This document shows positions 21,904-34,948 of a DNA stretch of 64,000 nucleotides, piece after piece. Every line of letters begins with the position of its first letter. Within the stretch, counting starts at the first letter, position 1. The stretch comes from Perkinsus olseni. Taxonomy: Eukaryota; Perkinsozoa; Perkinsida. The stretch lies in NCBI GenBank assembly GCA_013115125.1, contig JABANN010000057.1, positions 27,582 through 91,581 of the forward strand. Direction: 5' to 3'. The notes beneath the pieces were generated by a model that saw only the letters and a program-made list of their open reading frames with translations, ran no database searches and was not told where the DNA came from. Both the position numbers and the translations under genes were made by a program.

Positions 21904-24536
21904 TCATCCCTGGCCTTGATCGTCCGAGTCACCCCCTTCCAGTGCCGCCAATAGGTCGTCCTCGTCGACAGTAAGGCCCCCTACGAATCCCTCCTCACTG
22001 CTGCTGTCCACAGTTGCCTCCGCAGCTGACACGGCGTCTGCGGCGCTTAGGAGATCGTTGGGCTTGTGCCGAGGGCTCATATCTCCGTCACTATCATGGG
22101 GGTCCTTAGCGTACAGTTGTGGTGCTTGCCAGTGGACTCGCATGGGGGTCGACTCCATCACGCTCAGCTTGAACGGCCCGAACTGAGGAAGAGTCCAAGC
22201 TCATCCCATCGCCCTCCGCCGATTCACCGTCACTTTGGGTCGTTGCCAAGTAGCCAAGGCATGTAAAAGATACCACACATGAACGACTGGGGCACCCATG
22301 GCCATCGCCTGCTGGGCCTTCCTGGTCTCCAGATTGCTCGCTATAAGAACGTCTATCGGCGGGCCTGAGGCACCAGGTCATCGTCCGTCCACAGTAAGGC
22401 AGGGGCCTACTAGACGAGCCAAGGTCTGCCCCTTTGACTGCGATAGAGCCTATATCCGACACGACAGTGGCCCCCAGTCTATGCAACAGCCGTATGACTG
22501 GATGCTGGGAAGGATCCCAATAGTTGCTAGGCACTAGTCCGGAAAGCGCCACTCGGAGGCCCTAAAGAAGATTCCGTTACGCCTTGAAGGGTTGCACCCT
22601 CACCTCCAGCGTCTGCTCCTGAATGGCCGGTATAATTGGACGAACATCCAACTTATCCGCATTCAGATCGTCGCCAACACTGAGGACAATACTCACAGGA
22701 AGGAGCGTATCTTAGGTTGAAGCTTGTACCTGGTAGCGAGCTGCGCCGCTGCATAGGTCCGGGCATGGATATTCCTGAGCATCTCCGTCACATAATGCAG
22801 CTGCTTATCCGACTCCGCCATCTCGAGCCACTTCCGATCCCTAAAAACCCCAATGACCTCCCTAAGGGCAAGAACCGTGTATACCGTGGCGGTGCTCCTT
22901 CCTCAGGAGGTGTAGGAGCTGCCGAACTACTGGCGTCAGCTGGATGATGATACTCAGCCAATGGGGCCATCGCCCGCTTGCCAGAGCCCGCCGCGATGAT
23001 AGCATTCAACTGGCCTGGTCGACAAGGGATAGGGACGGGATAAACGCGAGAGCCATCGTCACCTTCGAGAGATACCCGGAGCCTCTCCGAGTCCGGGAAG
23101 AAAACATACGGCGTCACTTTGATGAGGCTGTGTTCGTTGTCCTTGGGTTCCCATACATCATCACGGTCATCGACTATTACCGCTAGGCGATGGTTCGACG
23201 GGAATATCTTCGACAGGGTCTGGGAAATCAGCAACGTCACACGAAGAAGAGGAGGAGATTATCACCTTGCATGTGAGAGTAGATTGTGTAACACGGGCGA
23301 TTAACCGAGGGGGCGCTGAAAAGAGCAGCACGCTCACTTCTTGTAGCCACCACTACTCGTCTACAGCCAAAATATCGGCAGGTGGGATCCAGCGCCTTCA
23401 GTAGTCGTACGGCATACTCCCGAGTGCCGTGGGTGTATAGGTAAAGCTCATAGAGAGGGAGGATGTCCTCGAGGAAGGTGTAACTGCACAGCAGCAGCCT
23501 GGGGCTGGGATGACGAACCCCACCCTATTACAATCCAGGCCTCAGCTTGAGGTAGCAGCAAGTCGCTGTTTTGGAGCCGCTTCCGATGAAGAACTGGTAG
23601 ACCTGCCGAGACCCGAGAGACTCACCACGGACGCCCGGACGTGCAGCTCCTCACCTTGCCCTCATCGAGCCGTCCGGTGTCCTTATTCGGGGCTAGGTTA
23701 TAGCAAGTCACATCTGACGAAGCACCGTGCGAGGAGGCACTAGGCGGCAGCACACCACCGACCAGGGAACAAGAGATCCACCCTCTTATTGGTAACGTGA
23801 AGGATGGTATGGTCGATGTCAAGAACAGCTACGAGCCTTCTGGAGGCCGCTAATGTACGTATAGTAGAAGATTCTAGGGAGGCAGCGAGAGCCTGATGAG
23901 AGTGGCACAGGAGATAGGAACGAGACAGAGCAGCACTTGTAATCCTACAGCAGACACTCTGATACCGTCATCGGCGCTGAGGAACTCCGTCGCATAGTAG
24001 CCGCCCCTCTGGAGAGCCCCACGGCGCTCTGACAGCAGGAGCAGTCTACGAGGATTCGACGCCTGGAGTTACTACCCTCATCACTCTCAACAGAGTCCTC
24101 ACCGACGTCCAGGCAATCGCCTTCGTCGGAGAGGTCATCCTCGTCCATCGACAGGGGGTCATCCTTCCACGCGTTGACCCCTGACCCTGCGCTGTGGGCT
24201 GGCACTGATGAGCCTCCCTCTCCTAGCTTGGCTCTGTCGACGATAGCACAGCAATTGGCACACATCCCTTGCCAGACGAGATCGTGAGGGCACTGAAGAG
24301 TGACAGCTGCTGCCCACAAACGCTCTCAATATGACCATCACTACCTCCTCCGGCTCCACCCTTATCGCCTGCCGCTTCGAAGGCGAACTTCCTTCCAGTT
24401 TGTCCATCACGCCCATACCAACTTTCCGCTTACTCCCCCCGTCTTTCGATGGCAATGGCGGCGGCATAATGCCTTCCCCACCATCGTCCTTAGCTGGCAT
24501 ACTACTGGATGATAAAGATGAGGAGGAGGACATCAA
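21904..24536 (-). CDS. FCP1: RNA polymerase II CTD phosphatase FCP1
   Basis: Removes phosphate from the polymerase II C-terminal repeat to recycle the enzyme. Starts at ATG 24536 with a Ser-rich leader, then CPHDLVWQGMCANCC (about 24290, compare CxHxxVxxGxCxxCG of FCP1). The FCPH catalytic motif is LVAVLDIDHTILHVTN (about 23835-23785), giving DxDxT. Next come LPLYELYLYTHGTREYA with LLKALDP (about 23460-23380), HRLAVIVDDRDDVW and LIKVTPYVFF (about 23200-23110), all typical. A BRCT domain is encoded at about 22550-22200: LSGLVPSNYWDPSQHPV, TRKAQQAMAMGAPVVH, VWYLLHALATWQRP. The C-terminus (22161-21904) is acidic with DEDDLLAALEGGDSDD, like the TFIIF-binding acidic tail of other FCP1 proteins. 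Architecture is complete; about ten short introns. Confidence 0.85.
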
Positions 24537-24790
24537 CGGAAGGTCACTCTGGTGATGGTGGCATCAACGCTGCCAACAGAGAACACGCTACCACCCACCA
24601 GCCAAGCCGGCTCACGCCATTCGGACTACACCAGGCATCCACTCGATAATGAAACGATATGAATTGAAGCTGAAACTGTAGTCTGGCCATGCCCAGGTCG
24701 AATCAAGGGGCGGTGACGTCAGACTTCACATGAAATTAATAGTTCACAAAAGCAATGGTGTCCTATGCAAAATTGAACACCCCTGTCCAG

Positions 24791-26105
24791 CTACCGCGGG
24801 CTGATCTCCACCCCCAACACTTCCTGCCGTACCAGCTCGTAAACGTAGAAGTTGATACCAACCGCCGGTATCACTTTAATTAGCTCGGGGATCTTGAAAA
24901 GAGAATTTACAGAAAGGAAGCTCACCACACTCTCCCCTTTACTACCAGTCCCCGATACAGGCCTCGGATCGACTCCGATTTGACGATCTCCCTGGCCACT
25001 GCCAAAAAACTGGGCGCCGCGACCCCCACGCACATCTGCTGCCGCCGACGTATAAGGTCCAGAGGGAATATGATCATTGATGCCGTAGAACCTAGAAAAG
25101 TAGCTCCTCACAGCACAGCGGATGAAAAGATACTACCCGCCATCGCACCGCACAGAAGGCTCGACAGCCAAGTGCCCCTCTGCTTGTCCGACGAGTTGAA
25201 GGAGCTCATGCCCAGCACTTGCCGGAATATCCATTTCTCTATCTCAATCGCCTTAACCTATACGACCATAAATCAGCACCGTCGGCCCATGGCGGTACTA
25301 CCTGTAGCGTCTCGTATATGGCAAAGTTGAGCGCTATGTTAAGGCCTTGGCACCATATGGTCACTCCTAGTCCTTTGAATAGAGAGCTCAGGCCTTCTGT
25401 CCGTGCGATTTCGCGAAGAGTTGGTATGATACCCCAATTCCGTATAGTGTCATTCGTAGCCAATCGGGTTCGGACCAAATCCAGCGGATACGTGACAACC
25501 TAGAGAGAAGTACGGCGCTCTCAATTGCCAACTAATCTCTCGAGATTTGGTGAAAAGTTGGTATGAGGATGCGTGGTAGCCCATCTCACGTTGGCAGCAC
25601 ATCCCCCCATAAACCCGGCAAGGAATCTGCAGGATATCCCCGGATCCGTGGGAGTAGACCAGTACGGCCGCATCAAGATTTTGGCTTTTTCGTAGACGTA
25701 ATAGTTTATTGCACCATAGGGAAACTTGTGTATCACCGACACCAAGTTGCCTGAGGATTGAAGGTATCAAGGTCGATCCGTGCTAGATACAAATCAGGTC
25801 GTTGCGCGGCACCTTCCACCGGTACTACCTCGCCACATACTAGCAACTCCCTCTTTCTCTAATATATTCTTCATCGTTCTATATATCGAGTCGTGTGAGT
25901 GTACAGTCTTGGAGGCCCCCATTGAACTCACCTAAGGCTTCAATCACAAGGTTCTTCTAACAAAGTCCCCTACCTGGTAGAGGATAGTCAGCCTGGACAG
26001 TGGAGCTGTGGCCGTCTTGGCCGTGGCACTACCACAGGACCCCCCTAGGAGGCTCGCCCATACCTTGTAGTCTGGCTGCGCGCTGCTGGTGCCACTGTTC
26101 GACAT
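24791..26105 (-). CDS. SLC25 mitochondrial carrier (coenzyme A carrier-like)
   Basis: Inner mitochondrial membrane exchanger of the six-helix SLC25 family. All three signature repeats are visible: ATAPLSRLTILYQ (about 26000), VTYPLDLVRTRLATND (about 25490) and IIFPLDLIRRRQQM (about 25060). Repeat ends show INYYVYEKAK (about 25700), INIALNFAIYETLQ-like (about 25340) and IPAVGINFYVYELVRQE (about 24830). The PL[S/D]xxR motifs and PLDLIRRR in the third repeat resemble the CoA/adenine nucleotide subgroup (SLC25A16/A42, Leu5), but substrate is inference. ATG 26105 (MSNSGTSSAQ) is the best start because the carrier domain begins about 15 residues later. The frame stays open upstream to ATG 26381, adding a basic 92-residue stretch that could be a presequence or 5' UTR. 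Introns at about 25970-25780, 25540, 25300 and 24950. Confidence 0.8.
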
Positions 26106-26381
26106 TGATAGCCTAGGGACAGTCGCGAGAAGAATATCGCTTATCAACAAAAATCTTGCGTTCTTACATTTCCTCAACGCACGACAGCGCACATTGAATT
26201 GAGCGGACAGACATCTTCCACAAGCGAATCTTTCTCCGCGAATGACGTCGGCCCCGTCTTCACGTATTGAGGAGTCTCTTCCTTTCACGGACACTCGGTC
26301 TCGGGTGCTGGGGGTAGGACTTCCCCTGTAGGAAGTGTGGAGGTGGTGTATCTTAGGTTGAAGATAGGACTTTAGGGACAT

Positions 26382-27533
26382 TCAACGCTGGGGGACGACG
26401 ATCCAGTAGTACCTTCAAAGGCCGCAACCCACAGGGCGAGTAAGGTCAGCAGCGTGCCGCATAGGGACCCACAGGAGCAGCAGATACGAAAGCAGCGAGC
26501 AGGCCCTTCCCAAGCACCATGAGTGCTTCCCCTACACGGTGAAGGGTCAGCATATTCTACACTCCAGCTGCCAGGAAACCAGGGGGCCCGCCGAGGACCA
26601 TCGCAAGGCCGGTGCCTTGCCCCGGAACATCAACGGTAGGTGCGGGTGCCCTAGGGACGAGCTGATTACGACGACGGCATCGAGCATCAATGTCGTTCGG
26701 CACCCTTTTGGAAAAGGGAGTCCTAGGCACCGGTTTGGGGTTAACCCGATTTCCCATGCTCTCGCTCGGTGTCTGGCATCTGGGCCGCTCTTAACTGTTA
26801 CCTTGCAAGTCACACTGAGTTACTGACGACAGCGCTTCCTACGAATTGTTCATTGCTCACTATTCGCTGTCCATCGCGAAATCACCACAGGCACTCGAAT
26901 CACTAAGCCTTGGCCATATTGGTTTCTCTCCAGGTGACTGCACCATCAAGGATGATTTGAATATGTGGTACTACGGACACAATAGGAATTTCTATGGTGG
27001 CCATGTTGGCTCTTTCAATACAAAACTGTACCACCCAGAGGACATGCGACAGTAGACGTTAGCCGTTGTTCGAGATGGCTCTGTCTTTTTTGTTTTTAAC
27101 CCAACCGACATCCCCTGTTCACCAAGCAGTTGTTAATCGAATTCTGTATCAATGCATTCCTCATCTCTCCCGGTAGTGGACAGTTCAAAAGGCGCGCAGC
27201 CGAGCCGTCTGGCGGCCGGGGCGATGAAGGCTAGTGCATCGGTAGCTGATATTGGTAAGGATTATAGTGGAGGAGCACAGCAACGTTGTCTGGGAAAGAG
27301 TAGGACAGCTGTGCCACCAGCTTCCGTATGGAGCCAGTGAAAAACCAGGTGTATCTGCTCGGGAACTGGGTCTAGACTTCCTGCGGGCTCTCACTGAACA
27401 AAGCGGCCCTACGAGAGGCTTGGGGAGAACGAGGTGAGATGGGCGGTTCTGTCTCCTCCAGTTCATCACTCCGGGCCGAAGCGGCGTACTTTTAGCGAAT
27501 GCCGCGGAATGATCGAGCTCACTCACTGTAGAG
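26382..27533. other. Unassigned region between SLC25 carrier and PACRG
   Basis: The region separates divergent genes and must hold their promoters. Several coding-like patches occur on the plus strand: 26930-27055 (GDCTIKDDLNMWYYGHNRNF then a stop), 27152-27250 and 27255-27437 (VVWERVGQLCHQLPYG, SARELGLDFLRALTEQSG). I found no family match and no consistent splice path linking them to each other or to PACRG. They could be exons of a small unrecognised gene. Confidence 0.35.
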
Positions 27534-28534
27534 ATGGAGAATACGCTCTGGGCGTTCAGATTCACTCCGTGGGGTCCTGGTCCGCCGAAAGCGGGCAGTA
27601 CTCGCTGGCGACGGGATCTCAGATTGGAGAAGAAGTCCAGAATTTTCGAGTCGAGCGGGCATCCTGCAACGCAGTTCAAGAAGATGTACGAGCGAGGGGA
27701 TCTCCCCGTTATGATCAAGCATGGTGAGCCGAAAAGACATTAGTGGTTGTGTGAAATTTTCTTACGATGAGCCTTCTGCCGGAGTCGAACCGACGACCTC
27801 CCGCTTACTAAGCGGGTGCTCTACCAACTAAGCTAAGAAAGCTTGTTGTTTGCGTATTCGAATCGTATCAGGTGCCAGGAGCTATCTAGAATGGAAAGTG
27901 CCAATATCTAAGCTCGACTATCAGCATTTCCTGCCCGTGTTCGTCGATGGTATGAGAGAGAAGAGTGAACCGTAAGCGGCAAGACCAGCTCACAGCAAAT
28001 AGCAGTTCATTTCAGATACCGCTTCGTAGCTCGGGAGGGTTCCCTCACGCTCCTCCGAGAAGGAAACGAGGCCAAGATATTATCGGCAGTCCCACAGCTA
28101 GTAGCCCCACTCAAGCAGGCCTTGAACACGAGGGACCCGGATACTGTGGTGAGCCTTTGAGCGTATGGGTTCGATCACGGTTCTCCCACGTTTGAAGTAG
28201 GTAAACACCCTGCACGTGTTACAGCTGCTGGCTAAAACCTCCCCACTGGTCGGCGAGTCGTTAGTGCCCTATTATCGGCATCTCTTGCCGATTCTGAATA
28301 TATTCAAGGCCAAGAAGCGGAATACGCGAGACTTGATGGACTATGCTCAGCGGAAACAGGATTGGAGAAATCTAGGTCCGACCGACCTTGTCTTGTCTCA
28401 AGCTCTGCGCTAAGACTCTGCCGACAGGTACTCTCATCGAAGAGACATTGAACGTGCTGGAGTCCACTGGGGGCGAAGATGCGTTCGTGAATATCAAGTA
28501 CATGGTGCCCACATACGAGAGCTGTGTCTATTGA
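27534..28534 (+). CDS. PACRG: Parkin co-regulated gene protein (axonemal inner junction)
   Basis: Axonemal microtubule inner protein that with FAP20 closes the inner junction of doublet microtubules. Exons 27534-27723, 27872-27971, 28016-28148, 28201-28375 and 28428-28534 join in phase to 234 residues. Landmarks: [17 protein letters not shown] (human FRKFYERGDFPI), [58 protein letters not shown], and the conserved end [20 protein letters not shown]. Length fits the family (about 220-260). The last intron has an unusual GTCCGA donor. The first intron (27724-27871) contains a tRNA-Thr gene on the opposite strand. Only the N-terminal 35 residues are uncertain. Confidence 0.95.
27770..27842 (-). 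tRNA. tRNA-Thr (anticodon AGT), inside PACRG intron 1
   Basis: Read on the minus strand the 73 bases fold as a complete cloverleaf. The acceptor arm pairs GCTTTCT with AGAAGGC (one G-T pair). The D arm is GCTTAGTTGGTAGAGC and carries an A box. The anticodon stem pairs CCCGC with GCGGG around loop TTAGTAA, so positions 34-36 are AGT. The T arm is GTCGG-TTCGACT-CCGGC, carrying a B box. No intron and no encoded CCA. It lies wholly within the first intron of PACRG in antisense direction. Confidence 0.95.
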
Positions 28535-28825
28535 ATTCGAATGAGAACCATGAAACGTCCGACAAAACTTGTTGTTCTTTTGATGTGCAACTTTGAGAAG
28601 GCTTGTGTGAGTCTTCTTTGGCGGAGTGGGGTTCGACCGTTTTCCTAATATATCGTTTTTGCCGCATCAAACCAATTATCGATGACGTACTCACTCGTAA
28701 CAGTGGAATTGTACAGCCCTGTACAAGTGAACGCATGAGCTCTCCCGTGGACTTCACAACACAACATGACTAGGTTCTCGATAGCTATGAAACTCACTCG
28801 GTATCTTGACACTACCGCTGGAATC

Positions 28826-30887
<2,062 letters not shown>

Positions 30888-31267
30888 GCTTAGAACTACT
30901 CAAATAAAGGATGGGAAAGTAAAGGGTGAAAAAACCTACGCCGAGCAGGATATCGCTCCGCGCAAGCTCCCGAGCACAAGCCCTCGATCCTGGAGAAACA
31001 CCGTCTAGACCGGCAAATTGATCGTGTCCACCACCGCACGTCAGTCGGAGAAAAAGGAGGTTCAAGCAGCGAAGCAGTCCTCTTGGGAGAATAAAAATGA
31101 TACTGACCTCGTGGGGTCGCCACAAACATAGCGACGGGTCGGCCCCTATTGCTCGGCTATGTTACAACACTCTCTGTGATCGAAAATAACAGGACAGATA
31201 CGACAGGGGGGCCACATTAAATAAAGGGCTTGGACACTTACGTAGTGAGGATGAAAAGGGGCCTTGA

Positions 31268-32674
31268 CTATACTATCTCCATAACAGGGTCATATCTGTC
31301 GACAAGCCCTCCAGCAGCGGTGCTCTGACTCGACCCTCCCGAGCTCTCGCGTCTACTCCCATTGCTATCCGGAAACCTATCCGCCTCATCTACGTAACTG
31401 CGAAGCAGACCACAGTCAGCCAGACGTTGCCACAGTAAGAAGAGGCTCACCTATTGAAGGTCATGGTGCCCATACTCACACTGGCCATGCTTCGGCTCGT
31501 TTTGAATCTAGCCTGAGAGTGAATGAGCTCTCGGCTCCGGACCTGAAATCATGCACCAAGCGAATTGAAGAAGACTTGTCCAACAGCCTACCTCCGAGAG
31601 CATCTCCTCCTGATGAGCGCGAAGCATCTTCGGCCACCACCTCCAGATATAGGTCTGAGAAAGCGGACTACCGATGGTCTCAGCAAACGCCCATTCTCAC
31701 CTGGAAAAATAACACCAACACGAAGAGCACGAGGGCGATTATCGAATGCTTTAAACCGTATAAAAGGGCCCTGAAGGGAAAACAACGGTAGCCAAGTGAA
31801 TGGCAGTGGAAACTCAGCACAAGCTTACGCGCCGCAACCCAAGCCGCAAATGAGGCTCGTGGCGCTCGTGACGAACCAAAAGGCCGGCTCGCGGAAGAAC
31901 ATCCAGTAGCGACCCGACTTCAGATCCGCAACGAACCGGGGAAGCATAGGATAAGGAATCTAAGGCAATGACTGAGCCGGAGGCGGTGGCGGACGGGTAA
32001 GGACTACCTTATTGAATGCTAGACTACGAGCGTAGGATGCCGTAACACTACAGAGGGCAGACAGCCCCGAGAGGCTCATAAAAGTGACGTACATGGGAGC
32101 AACAACCATAGCATAACCTTCTGAACGCTCAAGCCAATCGACTGACGGAACCTGAGCAGCAACATGAACTTCACCTTCGACCACCGTCACATTACCATAA
32201 GCCCCGCGAAGGCGACTCCCATGAAGAGAGCGCTAGCTATTGCCAGCTGCTCAGAGTCATGAAGGAGCCTTTCTGACACCCACAATTGGGCCGGGCGCTG
32301 CGGAATACAGTCGTTGGCGAGCTCTATAACTTGCATCCAGCTCCTATAGAGTCACATCGTGAGGACACGCTGTAGTACCATCTGCCTTACCCAAAGCTGA
32401 AATCATCAAGGTTGGGACTGACCCTCGTTATAGCCGATTGAGTTGCTAATAGAACCGACCTTCGCCTGAGAGAGAGGCCCTGAATTCACTTGCGGGCAGG
32501 GCAGCAGTACCGTCCTAAAGCCTTGTCCTGCTCAGAGTCGGCTGCTATCGAGTCCCCCGACCCGCCGCTCTCGAGGCCCCTATTGCCCGCTTCTCCCGTG
32601 TTCTCGATCGGGGGAGTAGGTGGGGTACCGGTCCGTCGGGGAGGCGCCAGTCGTGGCTTCGACGGCAGGGACAT
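31268..32674 (-). CDS. Unrecognised multi-pass membrane protein
   Basis: Start ATG 32674 opens a Pro/Gly/Ser-rich cytosolic-looking leader (MSLPSKPRLAPPRRTG). Exons then join in phase: LLHDSEQLAIASALFMG-VAFAGLM to VPSVDWLERSEGYAM (intron about 32146-32190), ARSLAFNK to IPYPMLPRFVADL (about 31964-32011), LICGLGCGA to LLYGLKHSIIALVLF (about 31772-31829), and VLVLFFQ to VRSRELIHSQARF (about 31538-31702). At least four hydrophobic helices are visible: around 32230, 32080, 31870 and 31730. The C-terminus (31490-31268) is Ser-rich and ends GGLVDRYDPVMEIV. No family was recognised. The joins between the leader and the first helix (32250-32500) are less certain. Confidence 0.55.
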
Positions 32675-33099
32675 TAAAAACTCTACCGCAACCGGCTGAT
32701 CCTGAGCGGGGCCGTTCGATAGTGGAAGTAAAGTAGCGCATCCAGTTCCTTCTCACAAGACCTCAGTACTAGGCCCACTATGGGCGATACCCGAGCTTAT
32801 CCCAGGACCGTACTCCTAGGCACGGCCCTCACGACGCTGCTGGTAAGCCGGGTCAAATCACGCTTCACCCCCCAATCAGTAAGCGCCAAGTCTCACTATT
32901 AACTCTTCGCTCGGCCCCGGCGGGAACAAGAGTTACAGTCACCGGGGATAGATCCGGGGACCTTCAGATTACCCATGTCATAATAATCTCGCTCTGGCGC
33001 GCGCTAAACCAAATCAATAGCTTAGGTGCATGACTGCCACACAGAGCAGCGACCTCCAGCATCTCCCGCAGTTGATTAAAAGCTTTCTATCTTACTAAA
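32675..33099. promoter_or_regulatory. Divergent intergenic region (membrane protein / MBF1)
   Basis: About 425 bases lie between two genes transcribed away from each other, so both promoters should be here. No clear TATA box or other motif was identified. Confidence 0.4.
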
Positions 33100-33804
33100 A
33101 TGGTTCGCATGGCAGCTGATGTGTCCCAGGACTGGAACCCCGTGGTTCTCAGCAAGGGCCGGCCGAAGAACCCCGCCAGCAGAACTGCTGTGAACGACGC
33201 CAGGAGGTACCACAAACTACCCTGCTCGTGCGTCGGATAGTAACCGTCATTCGCCTCAGGACCGGTCAAGGCGTTGAAGTGACGGCCAAGTGGCGCGGTG
33301 GACAGAACATGAGCACCAAGGAGGGACTTCCTGCCAACGCCGCCAAGCTTGATCAGGACAATGCTGTAAGATGGTTAGGTGGTGTACAGTATACCTGAGT
33401 GATTCTCAGGAGCGCTCCCAGGATTGAATTTGACCCGTACAAGACGATCCTGGCAGTGCTCCTGAAACCAATGGGAGGTCTATTGAATACCCGGTTAGAT
33501 TCCGTTGGAATGATCTTATCACTGGGCTTGTAGGTGTACAAGCATGCCCACATCAGCACGGAGTTCCGACACGCCCTGCAGCAAGCCAGGCTCGCCAAGA
33601 AGATGAGCCAGGCTGACCTTGCCAAGGCCATCAACGAGAAGCCTAGCGTCATTAATGAGTATGACTTCGGTCCCATCTGCCGCTGGGTTACGACTTCCTT
33701 TCTCTAGGTACGAGTCCGGTAAGGCAATCCCCAACGGTGCCATCGTGAGCAAGCTCAACAGGATTCTCGGCAGCCGTCTCCCCAGGGCTAAGGCCTCCAA
33801 CTAA
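33100..33804 (+). CDS. MBF1: Multiprotein bridging factor 1
   Basis: Conserved co-activator that links transcription factors to TBP and also acts on collided ribosomes. Exons 33100-33206, 33260-33365, 33534-33658 and 33708-33804 join in phase to 144 residues, the usual length. N-terminal MBF1 domain: DVSQDWNPVVLSKGRPKN, then VEVTAKWRGGQNMSTKEG and AAKLDQDNA. C-terminal helix-turn-helix: EFRHALQQARLAKKMSQADL, AKAINEKPSVINEYESGKAI, PNGAIVSKLNRILGSRLPR. The intron inside the Glu codon of NEYESG shows that the apparent extension into VINEYDFG is intronic. Confidence 0.95.
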
Positions 33805-34023
33805 CTCGGTTCTAAGAGGTCTGTTAAGCGGAGGTGACCTCCTTGTGGGTCCCGGCTCCAAACTGTACAGTTTCTATCATTATTGAGAAGCGATAAATGA
33901 CGCTTACGAAGGCTCCCAACATTCACCTCTGAAGGCACCTTAGTACGCTCTTCTCTGATACCCCCGCTCTTGCGTTGCTGCACAGTACTACCGTTAATAG
34001 CCACGGCAGTTGCATGAGGTTTG

Positions 34024-34467
34024 ATGGCGAGTAAAGAGTCAGCGGGTCCTTACCTGCCCGTTTTTATCGAACCTCCTAGCCCCGAGGGCACCATCGCGAG
34101 CGAAGCTCCCAGGCCCAAGGGCATCACCGTTCGAGAGCTCCTGGTCATCCACCATACTGCCAGGTGAGCACTGAGGCCCCCTCTAACTGCTGTGATGGTA
34201 GTAGTAGGTTCATGAGGATCCACGGCGATCAAACGGAGATAGCCTGTCGGCTGAACCCCGCGATGGAAGCCTACGTCCCCTTCCTCTCGCCCGAGCATCC
34301 CTATTATGCATACTATTCGTACTGCTGTAATTCGATACCAGCGTTGAAACCACAGGCGTAGGTACGTTAAGAGGTACAACTTGACGCTCAGCAAGGCCCT
34401 CGACGCCACGCCCGCGTACGAGTGTCTGCTGCCACCTGGATGGAAGGAACGAGATGCCCAGCTGTGA
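34024..34467 (+). CDS. Small two-exon orphan protein (81 residues)
   Basis: ATG 34024 begins MASKESAGPYLPVFIEPPSP and exon 1 ends at 34163 before GTGAGC. Exon 2 (34362-34467), after a TAG acceptor, restores the frame and gives ARYVKRYNLTLSKALDATPA then LPPGWKERDAQL and stop TGA. The middle (ITVRELLVIHHTARYVKRYN) looks like an amphipathic helix. No family recognised. The intron (198 bases) is longer than most here, and a minus-strand frame overlaps exon 2, so this model is moderate at best. Confidence 0.45.
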
Positions 34468-34948
34468 GTCCTCCAGCCCAGCCGCGTCTGAGTAATCCCT
34501 CTCCCAAGAAGGAGTACCTTTCCGCTGTGCCTGGCGCGTCGACCCTCAACCAGCCATCGAAAGCGGCGAGGTAACGCTGGGCAGCGATAAGCGCATTAGG
34601 ATGGTCTTCTGGCAGGTCAGAACAGAGTCCGTCCGAACCTGGCTCAGTGAGCATGAGCCTCACCTCGAGGAGCGCCGGGGATACGACTAGACTGCAGTTG
34701 CCTCACGATTCCTCGCTCGCTGTAGCATTTAGCAGCCAGGACTCGGACGATGAGGGAAAGATGAGCAACGGCGGGATGGTATCTTAGGTCGAACCCCGGC
34801 CGAAATGGAACGACTAGTCCATTTGGTATCAATTAGCAGCTTCCTGTCTCACTACCACTGTTGAGCTAACCGGGTGAGGGGTCGTCTAATCGCAACCCAT
34901 TGGCGTACAGATTGACTCCAACCAACTCTAACAAATCTTCCATCGAAA
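34468..34948. other. Region with no recognised gene
   Basis: Between the 81-residue orphan (+) and the 3' end of the HPR-like gene (-). A plus-strand frame at about 34515-34572 (KEYLSAVPGASTLNQPS) and minus-strand frames at 34644-34832 were considered; neither shows a known motif or a supported splice partner. Probably the two genes' 3' UTRs. Confidence 0.4.

Noticed and set aside
26846-27437. Coding-like patches upstream of PACRG
   Set aside because: No consistent set of splice sites joins them, and PACRG is complete without them. Kept only as an unassigned region.
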